Shown here one piece after another: positions 1-7,915 of a stretch of DNA of 38,209 nucleotides. Below the pieces are notes generated by a model, which saw nothing but the letters and a program-made list of their open reading frames with translations, was not told the DNA's origin and made no database searches. A program made the translations under genes and the position numbers. Origin of the DNA: Spartobacteria bacterium UBA5019 (GTDB lineage Bacteria > Verrucomicrobiota > Verrucomicrobiia > Chthoniobacterales > Terrimicrobiaceae); contig DGXZ01000056.1 in NCBI GenBank assembly GCA_002396485.1, positions 1 through 38,209 of the forward strand. Direction: 5' to 3'. Positions within the stretch are counted from its first letter, which is position 1, and every line of letters begins with the position of its first letter.

Positions 1-540
1 GTCACCCATGCGAAACTTGGGCTAACCTGAGGCCCTTTTTCTCTTCTACCAGAGAGGCCTTAGTATATGGCGGAGCGATTTTTTTCGGTTACGGTTGTCT
101 GGGCTCTGTGGTTTCAGTCCAGGCGGGCGGGGCGACGAAGAGGTGCAGGTGTTTATGTTTTGCGAGTTAGGCGTTGAAGTTAGCGGGAACTTTGGTGATG
201 CGTGTGAGGACTTGGAGGAAGCTCTTGAGTTCGCAAGAGGCTTGTTCGACTTTGAGAAAGATTTTGTGGTGGCCTTGGACTTGCGCGGCATCGGCCCTGG
301 CGATGGAGAGGTTGGTGTGTCTGACAACATCAGTGGGCCATCCCAACGCAGGCAGGCACACCTCTGCTACGAGAGTGTGTTATGCGTTATCTTTTGACGA
401 TTGGGGAAGTTTTCGAGGGGTGTCAGAAAGGGATTTTTTGCGGGGGAATCCGGCCAGCTGCTCGCGTGATTTTTCAAGTCTCTCCACAGCGAACAAAAAC
501 GTTGAGTGAAGCCACATCAGTATTCAGTCTATGGATCTAT
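1..540. other. Leading stretch without a confident gene
   Basis: No gene in this stretch can be supported. The most protein-like frame is on the minus strand: codons running down from about 380 to a TAA at 167-169, including the words PALGWPTDVVRHTNLSIARAD and KVPANFNA. If that stop is ignored, the same frame continues as LAKHKHLHLFVAPPAWTE until a second stop near 90. The amino-acid usage is natural, while the plus-strand frame opposite is Asp/Glu/Gly/Val-rich, as expected of an antisense shadow. It may be the decayed 3' end of a minus-strand gene. I do not recognise the family. Positions 380-540 precede fabV and show no clear sigma-70 promoter or strong ribosome site. Confidence 0.3.
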
Positions 541-1731
541 ATGATTGTCTCACCCAAGATTCGTGGATTCATTTGTACCACTGCTCATCCGACGGGATGC
601 GCGAATCACGTTGCCGACCAGATTGCTGTTGTCAAAAAACGCGGGCCTCTTGCGAACGGGCCGAAGAAGGTTCTCGTGATTGGAAGTTCCACTGGCTATG
701 GCCTCGCTTCGCGGATTGCGGCGGCTTTTGGTGCGAATGCCTCCACGATTGGTGTGTTCTTTGAGCGCGGGGCTGAGGGTGGACGCACGGCCACGGCGGG
801 TTGGTATAATTCCGCCGCGTTTGAACGGGAGGCTGCCGCCGCCGGACTGTATGCAAGGTCTTTCAATGGCGATGCCTTTTCGGACGCCATGAAGCAGGAG
901 ATCATTGCAGCCATCAAGGAGGATCTGGGCCAAGTCGACTGTGTGATCTACAGCCTTGCCTCACCCCGTCGTACGCACCCGAAGACGGGCGAGGTCTTCA
1001 AGTCTGTTCTCAAGCCGATCGGTGAGTCTTACACGAACAAAAATCTCAATACTGGCAACGGTGAGGTGAATTCGATTTCGATCGAGCCTGCTAATGACGA
1101 GGAGATCGCGCACACCACGGCTGTAATGGGTGGCGAGGATTGGGAAATGTGGATGGATGACCTGCTTGCTGCCGGAGTGCTCGCCCCCGGCGTTCGCACA
1201 TTGGCCTATTCTTACATCGGGCCGGTCCTCACGTGGCCGATTTATAAAAATGGCACCATCGGCTGCGCGAAACAGGATTTGGAGCGTTGCTGTGCTTCCC
1301 TGAACACGAAGCTCGCACCGCTTGGTGGCAAGGCCTGGGTTTCGGTGAACAAGGCGCTCGTCACGCAGGCGAGTTCGGCCATTCCCGTGGTGCCGCTCTA
1401 CATTTCGCTTCTCTATAAAATCATGAAAGCCGGTGGCACGCATGAGGAGTGCATCGAGCAGATGGACCGCCTTTTCCGCGACCGCCTGTCGAATGCCGAG
1501 CCTGCCACCGACAGCGAGGGCCGGATTCGTCTTGATGATTGGGAAATGACGGATGCCGTGCAGGAAGTTATCAGCGAGCGGTGGGATGCCGTGGAGACTT
1601 CGAATTTCGCCGAACTTGCGGACTTCGCCGGTTACCAGGAGAGCTTTCTGCGCCTGTTCGGTTTCGGCCTCCCGGGCGTGGATTATCAAGCCGAGGTGGA
1701 GCCGGAAGTGTCGATTCCCTCGCTGGCCTGA
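541..1731 (+). CDS. fabV: Enoyl-[acyl-carrier-protein] reductase (NADH), FabV type
   Basis: This enzyme carries out the last reduction of fatty-acid elongation (trans-2-enoyl-ACP to acyl-ACP with NADH) in the cytoplasm; some members act as trans-2-enoyl-CoA reductases. The protein is 396 aa, the usual FabV length. It opens with the family signature MIVSPKIRGFICTTAHPTGC, which fixes the start at ATG 541 even though the frame is open further upstream. The nucleotide-binding segment VLVIGSSTGYGLASR follows. The active-site Y-x8-K is visible as Y235...K244 in IYKNGTIGCAK. FabV is intrinsically resistant to triclosan in studied species. purH follows 88 bp downstream on the same strand; no functional link is known. 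No strong Shine-Dalgarno is visible before 541. Confidence 0.95.
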   Translation: MIVSPKIRGFICTTAHPTGCANHVADQIAVVKKRGPLANGPKKVLVIGSSTGYGLASRIAAAFGANASTIGVFFERGAEGGRTATAGWYNSAAFEREAAAAGLYARSFNGDAFSDAMKQEIIAAIKEDLGQVDCVIYSLASPRRTHPKTGEVFKSVLKPIGESYTNKNLNTGNGEVNSISIEPANDEEIAHTTAVMGGEDWEMWMDDLLAAGVLAPGVRTLAYSYIGPVLTWPIYKNGTIGCAKQDLERCCASLNTKLAPLGGKAWVSVNKALVTQASSAIPVVPLYISLLYKIMKAGGTHEECIEQMDRLFRDRLSNAEPATDSEGRIRLDDWEMTDAVQEVISERWDAVETSNFAELADFAGYQESFLRLFGFGLPGVDYQAEVEPEVSIPSLA

Positions 1732-1819
1732 AGTTTCCAGACATTGAGCTGATGCCTTTCCGCGCGCCGATTGGATGTTGAAGTCCCGGCGCGCGACAAC
1801 TAACTTTTTCTCTCTAAAA

Positions 1820-3343
1820 ATGAAAATCCAACGCGCATTGATCTCGGTTTCCGACAAGACCGGGATTGTCGATTTTGCCCGTGAGCTGCATGCCTACGGT
1901 ATCGAGATTCTTTCCACAGGCGGCACGGCCAAGGCCCTGCAAGCCGTGGGTATTCCGACCACTGAGGTCTCCCATTTCACCGGTTCGCCCGAAATCCTCG
2001 AGGGCCGGGTCAAGACCCTTCATCCGAAAATCCATGGCGGACTCCTTTACATCCGAGACAACGAGGATCACGAGGAGCAGGCCAAGGCGCATGGGATTCG
2101 TCCGATCGACCTTGTGGTGGTGAATCTCTATCCTTTCGAGGCCACCATCGCCCGCGAGGATGTGACCCTCGCCGAGGCCATCGAGCAGATTGATATCGGT
2201 GGACCCTCCATGATCCGCAGCGCGTCAAAGAACTATCAGTCGGTCTGCGTGGTTACGGATCCCTCCGACTACGCTGCCGTATTGGCTGATATGAAGGAAG
2301 AGAATGGTGGAACGACACTTGTCCTCCGCGAGCGGATGGCGATCAAGGCATTTGCCACGACATCGCACTATGACGGCATGATTTCCTCATTCCTCAATCG
2401 TGAGCAGCAGACCTGCGGTCGATTCAGTGTCGATTACCCGCTCGAAATGCGCCTCCGCTACGGCGAAAATCCGCATCAGCAAGCCGAACTCTACGGCGAC
2501 TTTGGCTCGTTTTTCGAGAAGCTCCACGGAAAGGAACTGTCCTATAACAACATTCTGGATATCAGCGCCGCCGCCGGCCTCATTTCCGAGTTCAGCAAAC
2601 CAACGGTTGCCATTCTGAAGCACACGAACCCCTGTGGTGTCGGCAGTGACCCCGATCTGCGCGAGGCTTGGGAAAAGGCTTTCGCCACTGACAAGCAGGC
2701 GCCATTCGGTGGCATCATCATTTGCAACCAGCCGATCACTCTTGTGCTGGCCAAGGCGATCTGTGAAATCTTCAGCGAGGTCATCATTGCTCCCGAGTTC
2801 GATTCCGAGGCCCGCTCGCTGCTTCAGAAGAAGAAAAATCTCCGGCTCATGCGCGTGCTCAAGCCTGTGACTCAAAGCGGTCGCGACATTCGCAGCGTGC
2901 TGGGCGGTTTGCTTGTCCAAGATTCCGACACGGCCGATATTCCGGAGCTTGAGCACAAGGTCGTCACCGCCCGCCCGCCTACCAAGGCAGAGATCGAGGC
3001 GATGGAATTTGGTTGGAAGATAGTCAAACATGTCAAATCCAACGCCATCGTCTATGCGGGACCCGACCGCACCTTGGGCATCGGCGCAGGTCAGATGTCA
3101 CGTGTGGATTCCTCGCGCATCGCCGTTTGGAAGGCTCAAGAGGCCGGGCTCTCCTTGAAAGGTAGTGTCGTTTGCAGTGATGCGTTTTTTCCGTTTCCCG
3201 ACGGCCTCCTCGCCGCCGCCGAGGCTGGAGCCACGGCAGCCATCCAGCCAGGTGGCTCGGTGCGCGATCCCGAGGTCATCCAGGCCGCCAATGAAAAAAG
3301 CGTTGCGATGGTCTTCACGGGCACTCGGCATTTCCGGCACTGA
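1820..3343 (+). CDS. purH: Bifunctional AICAR formyltransferase / IMP cyclohydrolase
   Basis: PurH catalyses the last two steps of purine synthesis: 10-formyl-THF-dependent formylation of AICAR to FAICAR and ring closure to IMP. The protein is 507 aa, close to the usual 510-530. The N-terminal MGS-like cyclohydrolase domain (about residues 1-190) opens with ALISVSDKTGI and contains ILSTGGTAKAL. The C-terminal formyltransferase domain carries the KHTNPCG signature and ends with the family's typical MVFTGTRHFRH. The frame is open from 1775, but homology starts at MKIQRALISVSDKTG, so ATG 1820 is preferred. A dispersed repeat begins 8 bp after the stop codon. The other purine gene in the window, purK, is about 7 kb away, so pur genes are scattered here. 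Confidence 0.97.
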   Translation: MKIQRALISVSDKTGIVDFARELHAYGIEILSTGGTAKALQAVGIPTTEVSHFTGSPEILEGRVKTLHPKIHGGLLYIRDNEDHEEQAKAHGIRPIDLVVVNLYPFEATIAREDVTLAEAIEQIDIGGPSMIRSASKNYQSVCVVTDPSDYAAVLADMKEENGGTTLVLRERMAIKAFATTSHYDGMISSFLNREQQTCGRFSVDYPLEMRLRYGENPHQQAELYGDFGSFFEKLHGKELSYNNILDISAAAGLISEFSKPTVAILKHTNPCGVGSDPDLREAWEKAFATDKQAPFGGIIICNQPITLVLAKAICEIFSEVIIAPEFDSEARSLLQKKKNLRLMRVLKPVTQSGRDIRSVLGGLLVQDSDTADIPELEHKVVTARPPTKAEIEAMEFGWKIVKHVKSNAIVYAGPDRTLGIGAGQMSRVDSSRIAVWKAQEAGLSLKGSVVCSDAFFPFPDGLLAAAEAGATAAIQPGGSVRDPEVIQAANEKSVAMVFTGTRHFRH

Positions 3344-3350
3344 GTTCGGG

Positions 3351-3380
3351 TTGACCACAGAGGACACAGAGAGCACAGAG
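3351..3380. repeat. Dispersed 'CTCTGTG...CCTCTGTGGTC' repeat, copy A
   Basis: This 30-bp segment is the exact reverse complement of 31930-31959, and a diverged relative lies at 35425-35453. It is built of degenerate CACAGAG/GGACACAGAG words. It sits between the purH stop and the next start. Its last bases plus GG give an AGAGGG ribosome-binding sequence 7 nt before ATG 3388, so the repeat seems to supply the translation signal of the CoaB-like gene. Confidence 0.85.
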
Positions 3381-3387
3381 GGTGTAA

Positions 3388-4056
3388 ATGACACACGGCC
3401 CGATGCTCTCATCCTCTCTCAATTCGTCCAAGCCACTTGCCGTTGTCACCTGCGGTCCGGCTTCAGCGCCAATCGACTCGGTCCGTCGCATTACGAATTT
3501 TTCGACGGGAGAAATCGGCTCGATTCTCTCCAATGTCTTGCAGGATGCTGGTTGGGAGGTGATTTGCCTGCGAGGGGAGTGGAGCACATTCCCTGCCCCC
3601 GAAGGAGATGTCCGTGTGTTTTCGACAAACGACTCGCTGGCTGCCTTGTTTCAAGGCCTGCCTGCGGCGCCGAATGCAATTTTTCACGCCGCCGCTCTCT
3701 GTGATTTTCAGGTCGCATCCATCGAAGGCGGTCCAGCAATGAAAAAAATCCCCACTCGCGACGGGGCGCTTACTTTGCGCCTTGAGCCTGCGCCAAAAAT
3801 CCTGCCCTGTTTGCGGGAGTGGTTTCCTAGGGCGTTCATCGTGGGATGGAAATACGAGTTGGACGGCGACAGGCCTGCGGCTCTTGCAAAGGGGGCAGCC
3901 CAGATTCGTGAGTGCCGCACCGATGCCTGTGTGGTGAATGGGGCAGCCTATGGCGAGGGGTTTGGAATCCTTCTTTCCGATGAGACGCTCACGGAAGTCG
4001 CGGACAAGTGCGGTTTAGCTTCCGTGCTTGTGAATTACCCGCCGGCGGCAACCTGA
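3388..4056 (+). CDS. CoaB-like phosphopantothenate-cysteine ligase domain protein
   Basis: This is a single-domain member of the DFP/CoaB family (222 aa). CoaB joins 4'-phosphopantothenate and cysteine, using CTP, during coenzyme A synthesis; in most bacteria it is the C-terminal half of CoaBC. Visible family features are the N-terminal GPASAPIDSVRRITNFSTGEIG-like loop (about residues 22-44, compare G-x-T-x-E-P-I-D-x-V-R-x-I-x-N-x-S-S-G), HAAALCDF, the K-K-I-P segment and VGWKYEL (compare VGFAAET). The late V-V-N-G replaces the usual A-N-D. No CoaC decarboxylase domain is attached, and none is seen in the window. The divergence from textbook CoaB means substrate and activity are inferred. ATG 3388 has AGAGGG at good spacing. 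The 3' end overlaps thiS by 22 bp tail to tail. Confidence 0.7.
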   Translation: MTHGPMLSSSLNSSKPLAVVTCGPASAPIDSVRRITNFSTGEIGSILSNVLQDAGWEVICLRGEWSTFPAPEGDVRVFSTNDSLAALFQGLPAAPNAIFHAAALCDFQVASIEGGPAMKKIPTRDGALTLRLEPAPKILPCLREWFPRAFIVGWKYELDGDRPAALAKGAAQIRECRTDACVVNGAAYGEGFGILLSDETLTEVADKCGLASVLVNYPPAAT

Positions 4057-4235
4057 AGGATCTCGATGCGGTCGCCTTCCGAGAGGAGGCAGGCACTCCA
4101 TTCGCTGCGGTGAAGCGCAGTGCCATTGTGCTCGATGAGGATCATCTTCGGTTCCAGACCAAGGTCGGCAACCAGGCATGTGATGGTTTTTGACTCCTCG
4201 AATTGGCGCGTCTCGCCATTGATCAGGATTTTCAT
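4035..4235 (-). CDS. thiS: Sulfur carrier protein ThiS
   Basis: ThiS is the small ubiquitin-like protein whose C-terminal glycine is adenylated and then thiocarboxylated to carry sulfur for the thiazole ring of thiamine. The protein is 66 aa and begins MKILINGETRQFEES. It contains IEHNGTALHRSEW, which matches the usual E-x-N-x-x-V-x-R-x-x-W pattern, then GDRIEILQVAAGG, ending in the diagnostic Gly-Gly. Its ATG overlaps the thiH stop by 4 bp (ATGA), implying translational coupling. The usual partners ThiG and ThiF are not adjacent. Its last codons are antisense to the end of the convergent CoaB-like gene. Confidence 0.93.
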   Translation of the reverse strand: MKILINGETRQFEESKTITCLVADLGLEPKMILIEHNGTALHRSEWSACLLSEGDRIEILQVAAGG

Positions 4236-5347
4236 ACTGCGCTGAGAATCGCTTCGTCCCAATCTTTCCAGACGGGTTCGAGCCCCATGCGATGGAGGGC
4301 GCTTTGGACTGTACGGGGATTACGGTCGTCTGAGATGGAGAACTGTTCCGTGGCCGCTTCCGCCCCGCTATCGGGCACGATTTTGCCCTTCACTGTGAGA
4401 TGAAGTGCCTCGCGGCCTTGGCCCGTGTAGCCGCCCGGCTCGGTATGGCTGCCGGCACTCATCATGGTGACACCGAGTGGTGCGATGAGGTCGCGTAGGG
4501 AAGCCGGTTCACGCGTGCTCAACACAATGCCGATGCCTGGAAATGTGACACGCAGCGCGCAGAGGAGTTGAATAAATTCGCGGTCGGGGAGGGGATGCGT
4601 CGGCTCGAATTCGCCAGCTGCGGGGCGGAGCCGTGGCATGCTGACGGTGAGTTGGGCCTTCCAGCACACGCGCTGGAGGTATTCCAGATGTGCGGCAAGT
4701 GCCACCGCCTCGTAGCGCCAATCGGCCAATCCAAAAAGCGCTCCCACACCGAGGCGGCGGAATCCCGCATCGTATCCCCGCTCGGGGCAATCCAGCCGCC
4801 AATCGAAATCCTTCTTGGGCCCTGCGAGGTGAACCTTCGGATAGGTTTCGCGATGATATGTTTCTTGATAAACCACGAGCCCCTCGGCCCCGGCGCGCAC
4901 GATAGGCAAGTAGTCGGCGGTTTCCATCGGAGCGACCTCGATCGAGAGTGCAGGAACCAGCGGACGCAGGCGCGCCACACACATTTCTAGATAGGGACCG
5001 GATACAAATTTCGGATGCTCGCCCGCAACGAGCAGGATGTTGCGAAAGCCCTCCTCGGTGAGATGCCGCGCTTCAGCGGCGACCTGCTCGATCTCGAGCG
5101 TCACGCGCTGGATGGCGTTCTCGCGGGAAAATCCACAGTAGGCGCAGGAGTTGATGCATTCATTCGAGAGGTAGAGCGGGGCGAAGAGTCTCATCGTGCG
5201 GCCGAAGTGCCTTCGCGTCACGGCTGCCGAACGCGCGGCGAGGGACTCGAGCGAGGCATCATTCATCGGCTCGAGCAGGGATTCAAAGGCCCGCAGGGTG
5301 GGCGATTTGCTGGTGATGGCTTGATGGAAGAAATTGGAAAAACCCAT
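4232..5347 (-). CDS. thiH: 2-iminoacetate synthase (radical SAM)
   Basis: ThiH cleaves tyrosine to dehydroglycine (2-iminoacetate) and p-cresol using a [4Fe-4S]/S-adenosylmethionine radical, feeding the thiazole synthase ThiG. The cluster motif C-x3-C-x2-C is present as CINSCAYC just after YLSNE, followed by GFSREN. Downstream are VYQETYHRETYP and SVSMPRLRPA-like stretches that are typical of ThiH. The C-terminal SISDDRNP...V-x-K-D-W-D-E is also family-like. ATG 5347 (MGFSNFF) gives 371 aa; an in-frame TTG at 5380 would add 11 residues and cannot be excluded. Gene order is thiH then thiS, opposite to the common thiS-thiG-thiH order, and thiG is missing from this position. No TPP-riboswitch pattern was recognised between 5348 and 5487. 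Confidence 0.93.
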   Translation of the reverse strand: MGFSNFFHQAITSKSPTLRAFESLLEPMNDASLESLAARSAAVTRRHFGRTMRLFAPLYLSNECINSCAYCGFSRENAIQRVTLEIEQVAAEARHLTEEGFRNILLVAGEHPKFVSGPYLEMCVARLRPLVPALSIEVAPMETADYLPIVRAGAEGLVVYQETYHRETYPKVHLAGPKKDFDWRLDCPERGYDAGFRRLGVGALFGLADWRYEAVALAAHLEYLQRVCWKAQLTVSMPRLRPAAGEFEPTHPLPDREFIQLLCALRVTFPGIGIVLSTREPASLRDLIAPLGVTMMSAGSHTEPGGYTGQGREALHLTVKGKIVPDSGAEAATEQFSISDDRNPRTVQSALHRMGLEPVWKDWDEAILSAV

Positions 5348-5487
5348 GCGTGGATTGGCGAAGACCTCTTCATTAATCAACGAAACGCCGCCCGCCGCAA
5401 GCGGCGAGTTCCTGCGCGCGAGATCAAGCGAGACCTACGAACATGGCCGCACTTGTTTTTCAAAAATTCGTGCCTAACTTTTCCCCT

Positions 5488-5994
5488 ATGAAATTCCAAT
5501 CCCTGCCCGTTCGTTTGCTTTGTCTGCCCGTTGCTGCGTCGCTCGCTTTGAGCGGATGCTCAAACCTCACTCCTGGTGAGAACGCCGCCGTTGCAGGTGT
5601 GGCAACGGGTCTTGCGGTTGGGCTCCCGCTCGCGCTCACAGGAGTGAATCCCGCAGTAACCATCCCGGTCACAGCCGGAGCCGCGCTTGCTGCCGGTGGC
5701 GGGGCTTATTTGATCTCTCGCAATCAAGCGACCAAGCGTCAGCGACAAGTCGCTGAGGACCGTGCGAGGGACTATGTGGCACGCACCGGCGAGTATTCCA
5801 AAAAATCCACCCGCTTTATCGCCGTTCGCACCGAGGATTTCCGGACTCAAGGCAAGGCGCAAGTCATGGTCTATGACATTCACAGCGGCACAATTGTCAG
5901 CGACACCGTCTACGACATGCGCTCGGTTCCGCCGGTCGGTGAGATGGGGGATTTTGGCGGCTACCGCGCCCGCTACATCGGTACCGGGAGTTGA
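5488..5994 (+). CDS. Small glycine-rich lipoprotein of unknown function
   Basis: The protein is 168 aa and starts at ATG 5488 with a classical lipoprotein signal: basic MKFQSLPVR, a hydrophobic core, then the lipobox LSGC, so the mature N-terminus would be the lipidated cysteine near residue 22. Residues about 30-75 form an Ala/Gly/Val-rich hydrophobic segment (GVATGLAVGLPLAL, AGAALAAGGGAYLI) that resembles glycine-zipper outer-membrane proteins. A basic helix (NQATKRQRQVAEDRARDYV) and a short C-terminal domain (VMVYDIHSG...GDFGGYRARYIG) follow. Envelope location is inferred from the signal. I do not recognise a specific family. It is transcribed divergently from thiH and converges on the nuclease-like gene. 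Confidence 0.8.
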   Translation: MKFQSLPVRLLCLPVAASLALSGCSNLTPGENAAVAGVATGLAVGLPLALTGVNPAVTIPVTAGAALAAGGGAYLISRNQATKRQRQVAEDRARDYVARTGEYSKKSTRFIAVRTEDFRTQGKAQVMVYDIHSGTIVSDTVYDMRSVPPVGEMGDFGGYRARYIGTGS

Positions 5995-6033
5995 TTTTAT
6001 GGTGTTCTTGCTCCGTGGTTGGAGCAGTGAATC

Positions 6034-6519
6034 CTACTCTTCCTCTTTTTCCGTCCCGCCTTCAGCGTTCTCAACGCCTTCGCCTTGCTGGAGGCGCTCG
6101 AGGAGGGGGGTCATATCCTCCACCTCATCCCAGACAACGCCGCTGACATAGATGGGTGACTTCTGTAGCGCGGCCATGGCCATGCAATCACTGGAGCGGG
6201 CGTCGAGTTCGATGATCTTGCGCTGCTGGAGTTCGTTTTCCGCAGTGATGATCAGGCGGCCATAGTAGATGCCGTTCCGGAAGTCATTGATGACGACCCT
6301 TTCGACTTTCGCTCCGAGGGAGGTGAGAACATTCGCTAGAAGATCGTGTGTGAGCGGGCGTTCCTTTTCGACGCTGTTCAGATAAAGGCTGATCGCCGTA
6401 CCAATCGCTTGGTCGATGTAGATAGTGAAGACTTTTTCATCATTTCCCAGAAACACGGCTGTTCCCGCATTTGTCGGAATGAGAGCGCGAATCTGCACCG
6501 GAATAGCGGACTTGTTCAC
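6034..6519 (-). CDS. Bifunctional nuclease family protein (DUF151/BFN)
   Basis: The 161-aa protein has the BFN/DUF151 layout: a VFLGNDEKVFTIYIDQAIGTAI segment, the P-L-T-H-D-L-L motif, VVINDFRNGIYYGRLII and DARSSDCMAMAAL, all of which are hallmark positions. A variable acidic tail (EGGTEKEEE) follows. Plant and bacterial relatives have been linked to RNase/DNase activity and stress responses, but most bacterial members are uncharacterised, so the biochemical role is not secured. The start is a GTG at 6519 (MNKSAIPVQIRAL); no closer ATG preserves the domain. It lies downstream of mauE-like/folP on the same strand with a 46-bp gap, so co-transcription is possible. Confidence 0.85.
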   Translation of the reverse strand: MNKSAIPVQIRALIPTNAGTAVFLGNDEKVFTIYIDQAIGTAISLYLNSVEKERPLTHDLLANVLTSLGAKVERVVINDFRNGIYYGRLIITAENELQQRKIIELDARSSDCMAMAALQKSPIYVSGVVWDEVEDMTPLLERLQQGEGVENAEGGTEKEEE

Positions 6520-6565
6520 GAGTCGAAATTAACATTCCCCTACTCCCACGCAAGCGGCGTGATGC

Positions 6566-6991
6566 TTAGGTGTTCTTCCCAATGCGCGGCAGGGCAAGGA
6601 TGGTTGTCGCTGCGCTGAGGAGAACGACATCGCGCCCGATCGCCAGAAGCATCTTCCAGGCGGATGGTGAATCATCCCCTCCGAAGCAACCGCAGCTTAC
6701 AATAATGCCATTCCACAAAGCCCATGAGAGAACGCCGATGAAAAGAAAACACAAGGCGCAGACCAAGACTGCCCCGAGAGAAAAAGCGCACGGCAGGAGC
6801 AGTAGGATCGCAGCGAGAATTTCCATCCAAGCCAGAGAAAGCGCGAGCGGCATCGTCCACTCAGGAGGAACAAATGTGAAGGGCAGTAGAGCGATGGCAA
6901 ATTCCTGGCTCGCTCCAGCCTTCACCGTGCCGGCATAAAAAAAGAGCCCAGCCAGCGCAATCCGGAGGCACAGGAGAACGGCGTTCCTCAC
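6566..6991 (-). CDS. MauE/DoxX-like integral membrane protein
   Basis: This 141-aa protein has four predicted hydrophobic segments. It begins with a helix ending in G-L-F-F-Y-A-G-x-x-K, which is the typical MauE/DoxX start. The Cys pair in V-S-C-G-C-F-G-G-D lies before the last helix, as in the methylamine-utilisation MauE family, which is thought to help disulfide or redox maturation of periplasmic proteins. The frame is open further upstream, but GTG 6991 overlaps the folP stop as GTGA and is preceded by GGAGG at 7 nt, so I take that start. The pairing with folP suggests co-translation rather than shared chemistry. The exact role is unknown. Confidence 0.78.
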   Translation of the reverse strand: MRNAVLLCLRIALAGLFFYAGTVKAGASQEFAIALLPFTFVPPEWTMPLALSLAWMEILAAILLLLPCAFSLGAVLVCALCFLFIGVLSWALWNGIIVSCGCFGGDDSPSAWKMLLAIGRDVVLLSAATTILALPRIGKNT

Positions 6992-7905
6992 CTCAATCCC
7001 TCCACTGCACGGATCGCAAACCATGCCGCTGAGATATTATGCACGCGGAAAATGGACGCCCCGCGAAGCGTTCCCGCCACGATGCAGGCGATTGTTCCCG
7101 CATCGCGGTCGGCCGGTTTTACGATTCCCAGCACCCGCCCGATCACGCTCTTGCGGGACACAGGCAAAAGCACGGGAAATCCCTGTGCGGTGAGCTTGCC
7201 GAGTTCGCGGTAGATGCGGACGTTGTCATCCGCCTGCTTTGCAAAATCAATTCCGGGATCGAGTATCAACGACTCGCGGGGAATGCCTGCTTCGATGGCC
7301 AGAGAGGTTTTTTGATCAAAAAACTCGAGCAGCTCACTCATGACATCCTGGTAGGTCACATGCGTGTGTCGTACTTTGGGCTCCCCGCGTGAATGCATGA
7401 TCAAGAGTGCGGCCCCGATCCTGGCGCAGAGCCGCGCATTCGTTGCGTCGGGAAGGGCGCTCATGTCGTTCAGAATGTCGAAGCCCGCCTCCAAAGACCC
7501 GTCGATGACTCTGGGACGCCAGGTGTTCAGAGAAAGGAGTGGCGGAAAAAGCTGACACTCATCCCGTGGGACGGCCGTTTTCATGATCTGTTGAAAGTCC
7601 CTCAGAAACGGCCTGACACGGCGAAGTTCTTCCTCCTCGCTGATCGCCTCCCTGTTGGTGCGGGCGCTTTCACCCCCCACATCGATGATATCCGCGCCCT
7701 CTGCGACCATCTCCACGGCGCGGGAGAGCGCCCAGTCGGTGTCGATTTTTCCATCCGAGGAAAACGAATCGTCGTTTATGTTGAGTATCCCCATGATGAG
7801 CGGCCTGCGCTGCAGATCAACTGTTCGCCCGCGCGCCCTCAGGAGGCCCTGCGTGTGGATGTTCTCCTTGTCTCGACCGCCATTCTTCGTCAGTTTGGAA
7901 TCCAT
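6988..7905 (-). CDS. folP: Dihydropteroate synthase (FolP family)
   Basis: FolP condenses p-aminobenzoate with dihydropterin pyrophosphate in folate synthesis. The 305-aa protein shows the TIM-barrel motifs in order: IMGILNINDDSFSSDGK (pterin site, usually N-x-T-P-D-S-F-S-D-G), DIIDVGGESAR, FDILNDMSA, LILDPGIDFAK, LPVSRKSVIG and FRVHNI. Several positions differ from the textbook consensus: N-D-D for T-P-D, ESAR-T-N for ESTR-P-G, and D-F-A-K for G-F-G-K. It could therefore be a divergent or paralogous DHPS, although the core Asp, Asn, Lys and Arg residues look present. The start is ATG 7905; a TTG at 7962 would run into the divergent pta gene. Only 10 bp separate the folP and pta starts. The 3' end is coupled to the MauE-like gene. 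Confidence 0.88.
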   Translation of the reverse strand: MDSKLTKNGGRDKENIHTQGLLRARGRTVDLQRRPLIMGILNINDDSFSSDGKIDTDWALSRAVEMVAEGADIIDVGGESARTNREAISEEEELRRVRPFLRDFQQIMKTAVPRDECQLFPPLLSLNTWRPRVIDGSLEAGFDILNDMSALPDATNARLCARIGAALLIMHSRGEPKVRHTHVTYQDVMSELLEFFDQKTSLAIEAGIPRESLILDPGIDFAKQADDNVRIYRELGKLTAQGFPVLLPVSRKSVIGRVLGIVKPADRDAGTIACIVAGTLRGASIFRVHNISAAWFAIRAVEGLR

Positions 7906-7915
7906 TGCAGAGGGT

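Noticed and set aside
46..397. Overlapping open frames on both strands at the left edge
   Set aside because: Compositions are Ser/Pro/Thr-rich or Asp/Glu/Gly-rich, as in shadow frames. Only one minus-strand frame looks protein-like and it is interrupted at 167, so no gene is called.
961..1857. 298-aa minus-strand frame
   Set aside because: It is antisense to fabV and the purH start; its composition is typical of a shadow frame.
5348..5487. Possible TPP riboswitch ahead of thiH
   Set aside because: I looked for the conserved CTGAGA/ACCTGA-type boxes on the minus strand and found none; there is only a short GC-rich hairpin.
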